From JBGSTR01 sp963707135 (GTDB lineage: Bacteria; Pseudomonadota; Gammaproteobacteria; Chromatiales; Chromatiaceae), in assembly GCA_963707135.1 (NCBI GenBank), contig CAVPOY010000006.1, forward strand, positions 31,450 to 95,449: a stretch of 64,000 nucleotides of DNA, read 5' to 3'. Within the stretch, counting starts at the first letter, position 1. Each line of letters opens with the position of its first letter. The notes beneath the pieces are model-generated. The model made no database searches. It saw only the letters and a list, made by a program, of their open reading frames with translations, and was not told the DNA's origin. The translations under genes and the position numbers were made by a program. Shown piece by piece: positions 47,401 through 55,747 of this stretch.

Positions 47401-47660
47401 TGCGGCCGATCGTGCTGACTACCCTGACCACGACGTTGGGACTGCTGCCGATGGCCCTCGGGTTCCCGAGCTATTCGATCATCTGGGGAACGATGGCCTC
47501 GACCTTCGTCACCGGGCTCGCGACGGCAACGCTGCTGACGCTGTTCATCGTGCCGGTGGCCTGGGATCTGCTGATGCAGTGGCAGGAGCGGCGGGAGGCG
47601 CGCGGATCAGGCCCGTCGCAGATCGCGCCGGAGACCGATTCGCCGCGGGGCGACGCCTGA
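44475..47660 (+). CDS. RND-family efflux permease
   Basis: Inner-membrane proton antiporter of 1061 residues, the usual length of RND pumps of the AcrB/HAE group. TTG 44475 starts 3 bases after the adaptor stop. Residues: an N-terminal helix (VLFNLIFVLMIVAGAFAIGS), large periplasmic loop with MERYPEVNFGKVIINTFYPG, and the proton-relay helix GIIVDDAIVVVENIYRRL with the conserved Asp-Asp. The C-terminal half has the mirror helix GVTGVVVNDSLVLLDFINR (here Asn-Asp). The substrate is unknown. It is regulated presumably by the TetR protein of the operon. Confidence 0.92.
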   Translation: MESVVRFTLRQRVLFNLIFVLMIVAGAFAIGSLPMERYPEVNFGKVIINTFYPGASPRDVEALVTREIEEALDGVEHLEFVRSSSVRERSTLIVKFRDDTDYEALYDELRFRVLSRLDELPPEVEPPTFNLIRTSFWLPVVSVNLLGDRSNRALTLMAKELQVPLSRIPGVTEARLVGDQQREFHVFLDPWKLKARGVSFDQVAAALQDANVTIPAGAYTDGSGEFVVRVDERFRTREQVVTTVVRRDADGSFVTVDDLIADARLGYRDPHVITSVNGKDCVTLKLLKARGGNALDIYAAAETIIAEAAPALAAQGVEVVLTQDSTTYIEDSISTLGWNLLVGILLVSLILWYFMGPRNASLVTIGIPFSFMVTMILMRLTGNSLNEITLFSFVLVSGIIVDDAIVVVENIYRRLQQGEPLEQAIVEGTAEVAWPVISATATTVAAFLPMLIMTGSTGEFFALIPKAVSFAIVASLFECLLILPLHYLDFGPRPGPGARALDARDNLVMRILRRMTDRVIGITMRFRVLSVATVLALFLAAIGILGVSVAGIAPLIPIKFFPDDYAVYYAFIEGPANTAIEDMDRRVKNMAEAIEADGPGYARSAAGFAGFRVNEDYEEEYGHNLGTVMVALPRKSDQAFDDPLGHLERMRERLTERFAEPGFRISLRAEKDGPPTGKDINIQIVGSHEPSVLALGTELLERLRAHPEFGPGLLDLRDNRGQPSRVFRLEVDEPRSRELGLTQGGAARMAASVLDGRYIGRYRLADEEVDLKLRVDPAYLDTPEAALDVPVLEHPAGPVLLRDIVRPVAEIQPGELKRYQRQRSLTVTANIAPGSALSAAQVVAWVRQLYAEIREGYPGATLVFGGEYEETQRSFDSLTQAFGLAVLLIYLILATQFKSYAQPLIIISAIMFSIIGVVFGKLATQSLFTVNSFIAVVGVTGVVVNDSLVLLDFINRRYRAGMSRREAIWDGVHVRLRPIVLTTLTTTLGLLPMALGFPSYSIIWGTMASTFVTGLATATLLTLFIVPVAWDLLMQWQERREARGSGPSQIAPETDSPRGDA

Positions 47661-47678
47661 GCGCGAATCGAGTCGGCG

Positions 47679-48695
47679 CTATGGACGCGCCACGCCTCCC
47701 AGCACCCCATCCAGGGCGCCCCGGATACTGGAGAGCAGCCGCTCGATCGGCTTCTTTCGGGCGCTGTACTTGAGCTGCAGCAGGTCCCGTTCCTCGCGGG
47801 CGGCGAGCAGCAGGTCGTCGCTGGTCTGGATGGCGTCGACGAGCCCGAGCTCGACGGCGCGCTGGCCGTGCCAGTACTCGCCGGTCGCGACCGGCCCAAG
47901 GTCGAGGGTCGGCCGGTACTCGCCGACGAACCGCTTGAACAGATCGTGGGTCTGCTGCAACTGGTCGCGCAGCTTCTCTCGACCGGCATCGGTGTTCTCC
48001 CCGAACAGCGTCAGCGTGCGCTTGTACTCGCCGGCCGTGTGCAGCTCGAAGTCGACGCCGTGGCGCTCCAGCAGTCGATGGAAGTTCGGCAGCTCGGCCA
48101 ACACCCCGATCGAGCCCAGGATCGCGAACGGTGCCGCGACGATCCGGTCCGCCACGCAGGCCATCAGATAGCCGCCGCTGGCCGCGACCTTGTCCACCGC
48201 TACGGTCAACGGGATGCCCTTGGCACGCAGCCGCGCGAGCTGTGACGCGGCCAGCCCGTGCTCGCTCACCAGGCCCCCGGAATTTGTCAGTCGAACCAGC
48301 ACCTCGTCGCCATCCCGGGCATCGAGCAGCACCGCCGTGACCAGGTTCCGCAGCGACGAGACCTCACTCGCCCGGATATCGCCGTTGAAGTCGATCACGA
48401 ACAGGCGCGGCCGATGATCGTCGGCCTCTTTCTTCCTGGCCTTCTCGAGCTTGCGCTCGGCCTTCAGCGAGCGCCGATAGGCCCGCCTGGTCAGCGACGG
48501 CGCCCGCAAGGCCCGCGCCAGGGTCCGATAGCGGTCGTTCAGGTCCAGAACCTCGAGTCGCTCCGCCGAGTCGTCGAATCCGCCGCGGCGCGCCCGTACC
48601 GCCATCATCAGCAACACGCCGATGCCCGCGAGGATCGTCAGGGTCTTGGCAAGAAAGAGCCCGTAGTCGAACAGCATTTCGGTCATCGTTTCCAT
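47679..48695 (-). CDS. sohB: SohB inner-membrane serine peptidase
   Basis: Peptidase family S49, 338 residues, acting in the periplasmic face of the inner membrane. One or two N-terminal anchor segments (YGLFLAKTLTILAGIGVLLM) are followed by a charged linker of Arg/Lys. The S49 core shows RLFVIDFNGDIRASEVSSLR, LTNSGGLVSEHGLAASQL and the catalytic Ser in VAASGGYLMACVADRIVAAP, with GSIGVLAELPNFHRLLERHG. The catalytic Lys lies in the DGDEV...RLTNSGG and later region. ATG 48695 has GGGAAG in front. It converges on the RND pump and lies upstream of nothing else on this strand except thyA. Confidence 0.9.
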   Translation of the reverse strand: METMTEMLFDYGLFLAKTLTILAGIGVLLMMAVRARRGGFDDSAERLEVLDLNDRYRTLARALRAPSLTRRAYRRSLKAERKLEKARKKEADDHRPRLFVIDFNGDIRASEVSSLRNLVTAVLLDARDGDEVLVRLTNSGGLVSEHGLAASQLARLRAKGIPLTVAVDKVAASGGYLMACVADRIVAAPFAILGSIGVLAELPNFHRLLERHGVDFELHTAGEYKRTLTLFGENTDAGREKLRDQLQQTHDLFKRFVGEYRPTLDLGPVATGEYWHGQRAVELGLVDAIQTSDDLLLAAREERDLLQLKYSARKKPIERLLSSIRGALDGVLGGVARP

Positions 48696-48713
48696 GCTTC
48701 CCGCTGGCAGACG

Positions 48714-49553
48714 TCAGACCGCGATCGGGGCACGGATCGCGGGATGCGGATCGTAGCCGGCGATCTCGAAGTCGTCGAACCGGTAGTCGAACAGCGTCGG
48801 CGGGCGGCGGCGGAAGACCAGCCGCGGAAGCGGCCGCGGCTCTCGGGATAATTGTTCGAAAACAATGTCATCGGTTAGATGGTTCCGGTACAGGTGAAGA
48901 TCCCCGAAGGTGTGCACGAAATCGCCCACATCCAGGTCGCACTGCTGCGCAACCATGTGAGTGAGCAGCGCGTAGCTCGCGATGTTGAACGGGACCCCGA
49001 GGAACAGATCGGCGCTGCGCTGATAGAGCTGGCAAGACAGGCGCCCCCCCGCGACATAGAACTGGAACAGGCAGTGACAGGGTGCGAGCGCCATGCGGCC
49101 CGCACTTGCGTTCGCCCGCGGACTCTGGGATTCGTCGGGCAGGTCCGCCGGATTCCAGGCGGATACCAACAGCCTGCGGGAGTCGGGCCGCGCGCGGATA
49201 AGGTCGATCAGCTCCGCGATCTGGTCGATCGACCGGCCGTCCGGGCACGGCCAGCGGCGCCACTGGGCCCCGTAGATGGGCCCCAGGTCGCCGGATTCGG
49301 TGGCCCACTCGTCCCAGATGCTGACCCCGTGCTCGCGCAGCTCCCCATTGTCCGTGGAGCCGGACAGGAACCAGAGCAGCTCGTGGATGACGCTCTTGAC
49401 ATGGATACGCTTGGTCGTCAGCAACGGAAAGCCCGCGCGCAAGTCGAAGCGCACCTGGCGCCCGAAGACCGATCGGGTCCCCACACCGGTGCGGTCCGAC
49501 TTGTCGGTACCGTTTTCGACGACGTCGCGGAGCAGGTTCAGGTACGAGAGCAT
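48714..49553 (-). CDS. thyA: Thymidylate synthase
   Basis: Converts dUMP to dTMP with methylene-tetrahydrofolate. The core from ATG 49553 (MLSYLNLLRDVVENGTDKSD) gives 279 residues, a normal length. Motifs: RTGVGTRSVFG (phosphate-binding arginine), TTKRIHVKSVIHELLWFLSG and GPIYGAQWRRW, and the catalytic cysteine in LAPCHCLFQFYV. QRSADLFLGVPFNIASYALL and DLHLYRNHLTDDIVFEQLSR are also family signatures. The 75 open codons upstream look accidental. It lies after sohB on the same strand with a gap of 18 bases to the sohB start. Confidence 0.95.
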   Translation of the reverse strand: MLSYLNLLRDVVENGTDKSDRTGVGTRSVFGRQVRFDLRAGFPLLTTKRIHVKSVIHELLWFLSGSTDNGELREHGVSIWDEWATESGDLGPIYGAQWRRWPCPDGRSIDQIAELIDLIRARPDSRRLLVSAWNPADLPDESQSPRANASAGRMALAPCHCLFQFYVAGGRLSCQLYQRSADLFLGVPFNIASYALLTHMVAQQCDLDVGDFVHTFGDLHLYRNHLTDDIVFEQLSREPRPLPRLVFRRRPPTLFDYRFDDFEIAGYDPHPAIRAPIAV

Positions 49554-50109
49554 CGGTATTGCGCCTGGCTGGAACAGGGCCGCGTCCGCACCGGAGAGCA
49601 CACGGCAGAAAGAAGAATTCTCATACGACGGATCGCCGATCCAGCCTCCCAGGAAACAGTGCGAGCCAGCGTAGCCGCCGCGCAAGGGATGCGCAACGCC
49701 GGTCAGCCGCCGCAACGACAATCCTGCCCGCGAGGTCCTCGTCCGCGGCCGGCGGCTCCCGGCCGCCTCAGCGCTCATTCAGCCAGGTTCGGTTAGCCAG
49801 CCCAGCTTCCGGCGCAAGTGTCAGATGCTGAGAGCCAAACCCATGGCGGCGAAACCATGTTCCAAACCACGCCGGCACGGTGGTCGTCCTCGGGTCCTCT
49901 CCAATCAGATCGTTCCTCCGAATAAAACGGATTTTTCCTACAAACGCGCTGAGCCTCTGCGTCTAATCTATCAACCGTCGAGTCAAGGTACGGTTCAGCT
50001 CAAATCCACGGTAGTGCAAAGAGCTTTTCCACCCTTGGCAAAGGAGCCTTATATCGGACAGGGATGACAAACCGCGTCATGCAAACCAACCTATACAGAG
50101 GCAATCACG
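49554..50109. other. Long intergenic region, no gene identified
   Basis: About 556 bases between the thyA start and the secreted protein at 50110. Composition drops towards the right: from about 49890 on it is clearly richer in A+T than the rest of the window. Open frames on both strands have no recognisable product. Promoters for thyA (minus) and the secreted-protein gene (plus) are expected. Confidence 0.4.
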
Positions 50110-50649
50110 ATGACACTTCAGCGTAACCACAGAGCAATTGGGCGTCGTGCGAATATCGCGCAAGCCTTCGCCTACTCGTTCCTTTCCGTATGTGCGCTCG
50201 CCGTAACGCTTCAGTCCACCGCAGTAGAGGCCAAATGGACCCGCACCCATGCATCCGCGTGCATGTCCGTCAATTCGACGGCGGCCCCGTACGACACCTC
50301 ATACGCGGTATGGAACAACAGTACATCGGCCGTAATGACCCTGTTGTGCGACCTTTCCGATACGGACTACCTCGGAAAGACTGCATTGACGACCTTGAAC
50401 ATCCATGGAAAGGACGGAAGCTCGAGCAGCAACGTCGACGCCATGGTGTGCCGCTCCAATTGGGCCAGCACCGGCGGCGCGTGCAGTGCTGTCGTTTCGA
50501 GCCCCACTGGAACCTCCGACTATACGTTGCAACCAAACCTCTCCGTTCTGTCGGGTAGAACGGCCGACTTCGGATACATCTGGGTACGATTGCCGCAAAA
50601 AGTCGGCTCCTCACGCAGCGGCTTGCGTGGGTTCTATACGGCCGGCTAA
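50110..50649 (+). CDS. Secreted protein of unknown function (Asn/Ser-rich)
   Basis: 179 residues. After a basic N-terminus there is a signal peptide (AFAYSFLSVCALAVTLQSTAVEA, cleaved about residue 41). The mature part (KWTRTHASACMSVNSTAAPY, YAVWNNSTSAVMTLLCDLSD, NVDAMVCRSNWASTGGACSA) is beta-rich with cysteines that could pair. The pattern 'C...N....NNS...V.LLC' recalls small secreted proteins found as several paralogues in environmental proteobacteria, whose function is unknown. Codon use is less GC-biased than neighbouring genes, consistent with the AT-rich local composition. Confidence 0.6.
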   Translation: MTLQRNHRAIGRRANIAQAFAYSFLSVCALAVTLQSTAVEAKWTRTHASACMSVNSTAAPYDTSYAVWNNSTSAVMTLLCDLSDTDYLGKTALTTLNIHGKDGSSSSNVDAMVCRSNWASTGGACSAVVSSPTGTSDYTLQPNLSVLSGRTADFGYIWVRLPQKVGSSRSGLRGFYTAG

Positions 50650-50696
50650 AGGCGCGGTCGGACCCTAGCTCGATCCTTCGGTCCCAACAGGCGCCA

Positions 50697-50729
50697 CATC
50701 CTTCGGCTGGCAAACCCGGCCGAAGGATG
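50697..50729 (+). terminator. Hairpin between the two secreted-protein genes, with an alternative partner
   Basis: CATCCTTCGGC (50697-50707) and GCCGAAGGATG (50719-50729) form a perfect 11-bp stem with an 11-base loop; GTTTTT follows 11 bases later. The left arm's core ATCCTTCGG also occurs at 50673-50681, so the right arm could pair with either copy. It can act as a terminator or as an attenuation-like structure for the downstream gene. Confidence 0.5.
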
Positions 50730-50815
50730 CTAAACGCCGCGTTTTTGCAATAAATTGGAGCGGAACACTAAGCTTGTTTCGCTTCTTACCAGACTGCCGG
50801 GGAGGCAAGACTCAG

Positions 50816-51511
50816 ATGAATATCAATACCAAGCCAATTTTCGCAGCGGCCGCGGCAGGAGCAGTCGCTGGAGCTATAGTCGTTGGCGCCGTTTCGTCTT
50901 TCCAAAATACAGAGCCGACCTCCGAGGGGGCCGAACAGTGGATTACGACCACCGCCGCTGAGAAGCCAACCTCGGATCCAGTCGTAGGCCTCGGCGTCGA
51001 GCACCGTGCACGAATGGCCAAACTGGAGCGGCGGCTCGATGCAGTGGCCGAATCCATTACGCGCTCACAGAGCGCAGTCGCGGAGACCTCAATTGATGAT
51101 GCCGAATCGACCGACGAGGAGGCAACGGCCGACGAATTCGACATCGAGCAGGCCAGGGCCTACGAAATCGAGTCCTGGGAGCAAAAGAAGGTCGCATTCG
51201 AGAGTGAACCCATTGACCGTGGTTGGGCCTTTGGGGCGAGTAATGCGTTCTTGAGCGATCTATCCGCTATCGACGAAGGGCACCCACTCGTCGTGATAGA
51301 TGCCGAGTGTCGGACAAGCCAATGCAAAGTAGTTGTCGAATGGCCGTCCTATGACGATGCCGTAGCCGGGTTCAGCCAGTTATTGCACCAGCAATACCAG
51401 GTCAACTGTGCGAAAGAGACCTTGCTTCCTGAGCCGAACGAATCAGACGTCGGGCTACCCTATCAAATGACCGTATTATTCGACTGCTCAGGTGCTCGGG
51501 GCCAGGGATAG
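50816..51511 (+). CDS. Membrane-anchored or secreted protein, unknown function
   Basis: Unrecognised protein of about 231 residues from ATG 50816 (MNINTKPIFAAAAAGAVAGA) with GGGAGG upstream. A single N-terminal hydrophobic segment (AAAAAGAVAGAIVVGAVSSF) is a signal anchor; the mature part has an acidic disordered region (about residues 70-115) and a C-terminal domain with HPLVVIDAECRTSQCKVVVE and NCAKETLL, in which three or four cysteines may pair. The VIDAECRTSQCKV stretch is reminiscent of small periplasmic beta domains. It lies 166 bases after the previous gene behind a hairpin. Function unknown. Confidence 0.55.
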   Translation: MNINTKPIFAAAAAGAVAGAIVVGAVSSFQNTEPTSEGAEQWITTTAAEKPTSDPVVGLGVEHRARMAKLERRLDAVAESITRSQSAVAETSIDDAESTDEEATADEFDIEQARAYEIESWEQKKVAFESEPIDRGWAFGASNAFLSDLSAIDEGHPLVVIDAECRTSQCKVVVEWPSYDDAVAGFSQLLHQQYQVNCAKETLLPEPNESDVGLPYQMTVLFDCSGARGQG

Positions 51512-51868
51512 AGGATTCTCAGATCCGAATCCTGGTCCCCGCCCAGCGTGTTGGGAACGGGGCAGCCAGGGATGGCGCAACGCCGTCAACTGAAGCGGTC
51601 CGCTTGTAGATCATCGATCCCCAGCACCCGATGCAGCGAGAAGAAGCAAGACGCGAGATAGCCTCGATCATTGAGAAGCCGATTGCCGTGGCGCGCAACG
51701 CCGAGATGCTCAATCGCCGGCTCATACTCGCCGACGCAGGGCCCGGCGACCGAGGTTCCAGCCACTGAGGTCATACCCAGGGGGTTTCGCGCGTTTGACG
51801 GGTAGAGGTAAAAGGTTTCCGGACCCGCGGAATCGAAATCCGCGGCGCGGGAGCGAGTCTCTACCGCC
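51512..51868. other. Intergenic region; possible gene remnant on the minus strand
   Basis: About 357 bases between the previous gene and the ZnuA-like gene, which converge. A minus-strand open frame of about 100 codons (51586-51894) has protein-like segments (ETFYLYPSNARNPLGM, EHLGVARHGNRLLNDRGYLA), but I recognise no family, it lacks a good start, and it may be chance. Confidence 0.3.
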
Positions 51869-52792
51869 CTACGGATTACCGGAAACCCGACCAAAGATAC
51901 GGAGCAGGCTGCTCGCGTTTTGTGTCATCACGGTCAGAAAGTCGCCTGCCGAGGGGCGGTTGGCGCCGGGATTGAACACAACGCTTTCCAAGCCGAGCGC
52001 GCGCAGCCGTGCGACAGCCTTCTCGGCAGGCTCGCCCTCCCAGATCATCCACCGCGCGGGATGGTCCCTCAAAATCCCCTCGAGCGCGTTCCACTGGCTT
52101 TCAGTCGGGACCTCGTCCGGCTCCCACATGACGCTCCTCAGATTCAGCTCATAGCGCCACGCGAGGTATTGGTAAACGGGGTGCGATGCCAGGAGGGGCA
52201 GACCGGGTTCCGTTTGGGGGATCTCGCTGAGGCGGGCGTCCAGACCGAGCAGATCGCCCGTGAGTGCCTCCAGGTTCCCCTCGATCCGCGTCTTCGCGTC
52301 GGGCCGCTTGCGGATCAACGCCTGGGCGATTGCCTCGGCCTGTTGCGCCGCCTGATCGAGGTCCAGCCAGGTGGTGAAGGCCGTCCCGCCGTGCGCGTGC
52401 TCGCCCCCGGGGCCGTGGCTGTGGCTCACGCCGTCGGATACCCGAATGTACGAGTCCCTGAACGCGTGCGAGGTATCGACCGTGCGCGAGCGCGGCAGGC
52501 TGACCTTGGCCGTCCACTTGGCGTAATCGGCTCCGTTGAGCAGGATCAGGTCGGCCGCCTGGTAGGCCGCGATGGTCTCGGCATCCGGCATCCAGAACGC
52601 GGGGTCGACGTCGGGGGGCGCCGGGAAGGTCACGATGGCCAGATCGCCGGCGATTCGCTCGGCGAAGTAGGCGAGCGGATAGTTCACCGTGTAGACCTGT
52701 AGCTTGTCCTCTGCGAAGACCACCTGACCGGAGCAAAGCACCAGTAACATCGCGATGGCCGTTGGGCCATCCGGCCGCAAGAATTGCCGCAT
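51869..52792 (-). CDS. ZnuA-like metal ABC transporter substrate-binding protein, atypical ligands
   Basis: Periplasmic binding protein of 307 residues, cluster A-I metal-binding type. A signal peptide (TAIAMLLVLCSGQVVFA) is followed by VYTVNYPLAYFAERIAGD. A His-rich loop HSHGPGGEHAH at about residues 124-134 resembles the zinc-capturing loop of ZnuA. Of the usual metal ligands, the first His (in DPH of ordinary members) is replaced in DVDPAFWMPDAETI, and the second falls in FTTWLDLDQ without His; the third is kept in LLASHPVYQYLA. Metal choice is therefore uncertain. It follows the broken FtsX-type permease by 17 bases and is the last gene of the run. Confidence 0.85.
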   Translation of the reverse strand: MRQFLRPDGPTAIAMLLVLCSGQVVFAEDKLQVYTVNYPLAYFAERIAGDLAIVTFPAPPDVDPAFWMPDAETIAAYQAADLILLNGADYAKWTAKVSLPRSRTVDTSHAFRDSYIRVSDGVSHSHGPGGEHAHGGTAFTTWLDLDQAAQQAEAIAQALIRKRPDAKTRIEGNLEALTGDLLGLDARLSEIPQTEPGLPLLASHPVYQYLAWRYELNLRSVMWEPDEVPTESQWNALEGILRDHPARWMIWEGEPAEKAVARLRALGLESVVFNPGANRPSAGDFLTVMTQNASSLLRIFGRVSGNP

Positions 52793-52809
52793 GATCGGAC
52801 TCCCAGTGT

Positions 52810-53895
52810 TTAACGGATGAACAGGGCCCGCACGAGCGCTTCGTCGAAGTGTGCGACGACGGCTAGGAGCGGACCCGTGAGCAGCGCGGCAACCGCCAGG
52901 ATGATGGCGATCTCCGCGCCCAGCAGCCGGGCGATGGTCGAGCGGCTGCAGCCGAGCTTGAAGATGGTCTAGATCTCCCGCTGGCGTAGCCGAAGCGAGA
53001 GGGCGAAAACCAGGATCAACGCCAGAACCGTTGCGGTCCCGACCACCAGGATGACCGCATCGAGCACGTTCTTGATGCGAAAGATGTTGGCCAGTAGCTC
53101 CTCGATGACCTCACTGGGGACCAGGATCTGATGCATGTCCCCGTCGGAACCCGCCACGACGAAGCGACCTCTGAGGATGGCGGCGGACTTCTCGTCTCGA
53201 GGCAGCGCGATGACCGCGGTGATCGGGTAGTGGGCCGGATCACCGTGAACGTGGAAACTGTCGATGTTCTCGGGATTGATCTCGGTGTACTGGACCAGTT
53301 TGGGTGTGGCCGTGACATTGCCGTCGGAGCGGCCCATCACCAGGGTCGGGTCGGTCACTTGGGCCAGGTCCGTATGCCCGTGCGCCAGCCCCTGGATGAC
53401 CCAGGCGGTCTTGAGATCGACGAAGACGGCAAGGTCGTCCGCGCTATGGGTCGGCTTGAGCACCCCCGCCACGCGCATCTTGAGCGGATAGACCCCGGCC
53501 AGGTCGAAGAGCGTCTCGGGTGACGAGAACAGTGAATCGCCGGGCTTGAGCCCCAGTGCCTCCGCGGCGCGGGCACCCAGCACGCACTCGCCGAGGATAG
53601 CGAGGTTTCGACCCTCGGCGATCTCGAGACCGCGAAATTCGAAGTAGTCGAGGTTGGTTCCGACGATGGGAAACCCGCGCGCCTTCAAGCGCACGTAGAG
53701 CGGAATCGGCAGTGTTAGGTCGGATTCCGCAACGCGGTCGACGGCGGCCATGGAGATGAGCTCCGGCACCGTGTCGCCAAAGTACAGGCTGTTCATGACC
53801 AGGTCCAGAGAGCTCCCCTTGGCGCCGACCACCAGCGGTGTGGTCTCGGCGCGGGCCTGGAGCTGGCGCTCGCTCTCATTGAGCAGCAGCTCCAA
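52810..53895 (-). pseudogene. FtsX-type ABC permease, N-terminus lost and interrupted by an amber codon
   Basis: Remains of the second permease of the ABC cluster. The periplasmic domain (LLNESERQLQARAETTPLVV, SSPETLFDLAGVYPLKMRVA, PSEVIEELLANIFRIKN) and the second helix (LDAVILVVGTATVLALILVF) are intact, but the N-terminal first helix before the LLN start is missing; the sequence begins directly beside an IS-like element. An in-frame TAG at 52969-52971 follows LRLRQREI; without it the frame runs on as TIFKLGCSRSTIARLLGAEI and further to a TAA at 52810. This is typical of the FtsX C-terminus. Two lesions make it non-functional as sequenced. The stop is 17 bases from the binding-protein start. 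Confidence 0.82.
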
Positions 53896-53896
53896 A

Positions 53897-53974
53897 GGGT
53901 GTCTCGGGCCCTCTCATGTCGCACCTCCGATTCAGTTGAGTAACCCCTCAACTGGAGGTTAGCCCGAGGCACCC
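53897..53974. mobile_element. 78-bp element with 13-bp inverted ends, MITE or IS-end scar
   Basis: GGGTGTCTCGGGC at 53897-53909 and GCCCGAGGCACCC at 53962-53974 are inverted repeats with one mismatch. Inside, ACCTCCGATTCAGTTGAG and CTCAACTGGAGGT are also inverted, so the whole can fold on itself. It sits exactly where the N-terminus of the permease is missing. It encodes nothing. No target duplication is obvious. It could be a miniature element or two abutting IS ends after a deletion. Confidence 0.6.
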
Positions 53975-54325
53975 TGCATCGTATCTACCCGTTGGTCCGG
54001 AAGCTCTGCAGAGTGTCGCGCGGACTCGAGGTGGCGTCCGGTTGCAGGGGGTGCGGGTCGTCCCCGGCGTCTGCGCGCCGAAGGTACCGGATGCGAACAT
54101 CGACAGCACCGAGATCAGGGAGAGCAGCAGGATCAGGTCGGGACTCGGAGTTCGGGCGTTCGAAACGCGCGCATTTTCATCGGCAGGACTCTCTCGCGGG
54201 GATGGACCGCCCTCCCCGCGAACAACACAATAAGTGGATGAACGCGTGCTCGGACGCCCCGGTCAGCCACCCCCGACCCTCGGACTGCGGCAGAGCATCG
54301 TGCGCGCGGCAACCCATTATCCAAC
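53975..54325. other. Intergenic region with possible remnant of a signal-peptide protein
   Basis: About 351 bases between the IS-like scar and the porin stop. On the minus strand, ATG 54178 starts MKMRAFRTPELRV, then in another frame PDLILLLSLISVLSMFASG continues. It looks like the N-terminal signal of a lost gene, or the missing permease start after damage. Nothing intact is present. Confidence 0.35.
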
Positions 54326-55631
54326 TCAGAAATCCAGCCTAGCGCGAAGCCCCGCCACCCAAATGAGGTCCTCGTCGGGATTGGCGGCAGGGTTCTTGAT
54401 CAATTGCAGGTCCGGTGTGATTGCCAGCCGCTCGAAAAGCTGAAAGCGGTAGTAGGCCTCGACAGTGTACTGATCGTCGGTCGCCGAGCCAAAGCTGTCA
54501 CGGTTCGGACGACCCCAATTTAGGCCAAGCGCGAAGACCGAGTCCCGACTGGCTGCGCAGTGGGCGAAGCCGGTGCTCACGGAACGGTCCAACGGCGACC
54601 CGCCGCCGTCCGCGTAGCCGATGCGCAGGAACGGGAGCCAACGCTCCTCGAGCTTCCGACTGAAGGAGAACTGCACACCCCAGCCATCCGGCACACCCGC
54701 CTCGGTGCGTTCATCCGCGTGCCAGTAGGTCAGATGAATGTTGTCTTCGAAGCGTGACTCCCAACTCCCGAACCAGCCCGCCTCGATGTGCTTAAAGTAC
54801 TCGCCGTCGATGAAGAAGCCGTTGACGCTGTCCATCGGGTCGCGCGGATTGCCGTTGGCATCGGCGAGCCCGGCAAGGACGTAGTAGTGCTCGGCTGGGT
54901 TCCACCGCACGGCGGCGCCGAATCCCTGATCGGGTGCCGGCGTGGTCGGGTCGGTGGAGAAGGCCAGGTTGATGAAGTCGGTCCAGGGATTCACCAGCCC
55001 GTAGACGCCCACGTAATCGGTGACATCCACGATGCCGACGATGTAGGCGAGCCGGTTGTCAAGGAACGATTGATGCCAGTAGAGGTTGGTCAGGATGGTC
55101 CCGGCGTCGCTGAAGGGGACGGCCGTCAGGCCGGCGTAGCCGATTTGCCCCGCCAGGGAGGCCGGTGCCAACTCCGTACCCAGCCGGTGGCGGTTCTCCA
55201 CCTTGAATTCGACGGAGCCTGGGTGCACGGATGCCTGGTCGAACAGCGTCCAGGTGCCGAAGAAGCGCAGCACACCGCCGGCCGCGTTGTGCTCGCCGAG
55301 GCTCTGGTCGGCGTGCTGGTACAGCAGGTTGTAATCCATGCCGTAGGACAGGCCGTACTCGTCCCGCAGCCGATCCTTGAAGTCCGAGTAGGACGCGAGC
55401 GCAGCAGAGAGGGCTTGCGGCCGGAACAGCGAACCCTTGGGCGCCTGGTCCGAGCGCAGTTGTGCGCCGACGCTCGCCGGCCCGCCGAATCCAGCATGAC
55501 TCCCCTGCGCTTCGGTACCGGAAAGCCCTAGCGCAGAATCTTCTCCAGCAGACACGGGCTGGCACGCGGCACAGCAAAGGGCCAGAACCGACGAGAAGTA
55601 CCTTCAGGGTGTAGCGCTCAAATGCGGCCAT
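54326..55631 (-). CDS. OprB-family carbohydrate-selective porin (frameshifted near 55580)
   Basis: Outer-membrane beta-barrel porin of about 434 residues. ATG 55631 starts the signal MAAFERYTLKVLLVGSG; a surplus base in the GGG at 55579-55581 diverts it, and after repair it runs LCCAACQPVSAGEDSALGLSG into the mature frame, which continues open to 54326. The body has the OprB pattern of paired beta strands (GMDYNLLYQHADQSLGEHNA, GIVDVTDYVGVYGLVNPWTD, GFGAAVRWNPAEHYYVLAGL) and ends ARLDF with terminal aromatic residue. The length is 3n+1 bases. It lies in the putative metal ABC cluster between the DUF3299 gene and the broken permease; OprB proteins usually pass sugars, so its role here is open. 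Confidence 0.78.
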
Positions 55632-55747
55632 CGACCTTGGCGATCGCCGTGCAGTTACCCCGCGCCGACGCACCCGAGCGAATTGTCCCGGATCGTCCGC
55701 GCCTGCTGCGCGACCACACCGTGCCATCCTTCACTCCGTGGTACGCG

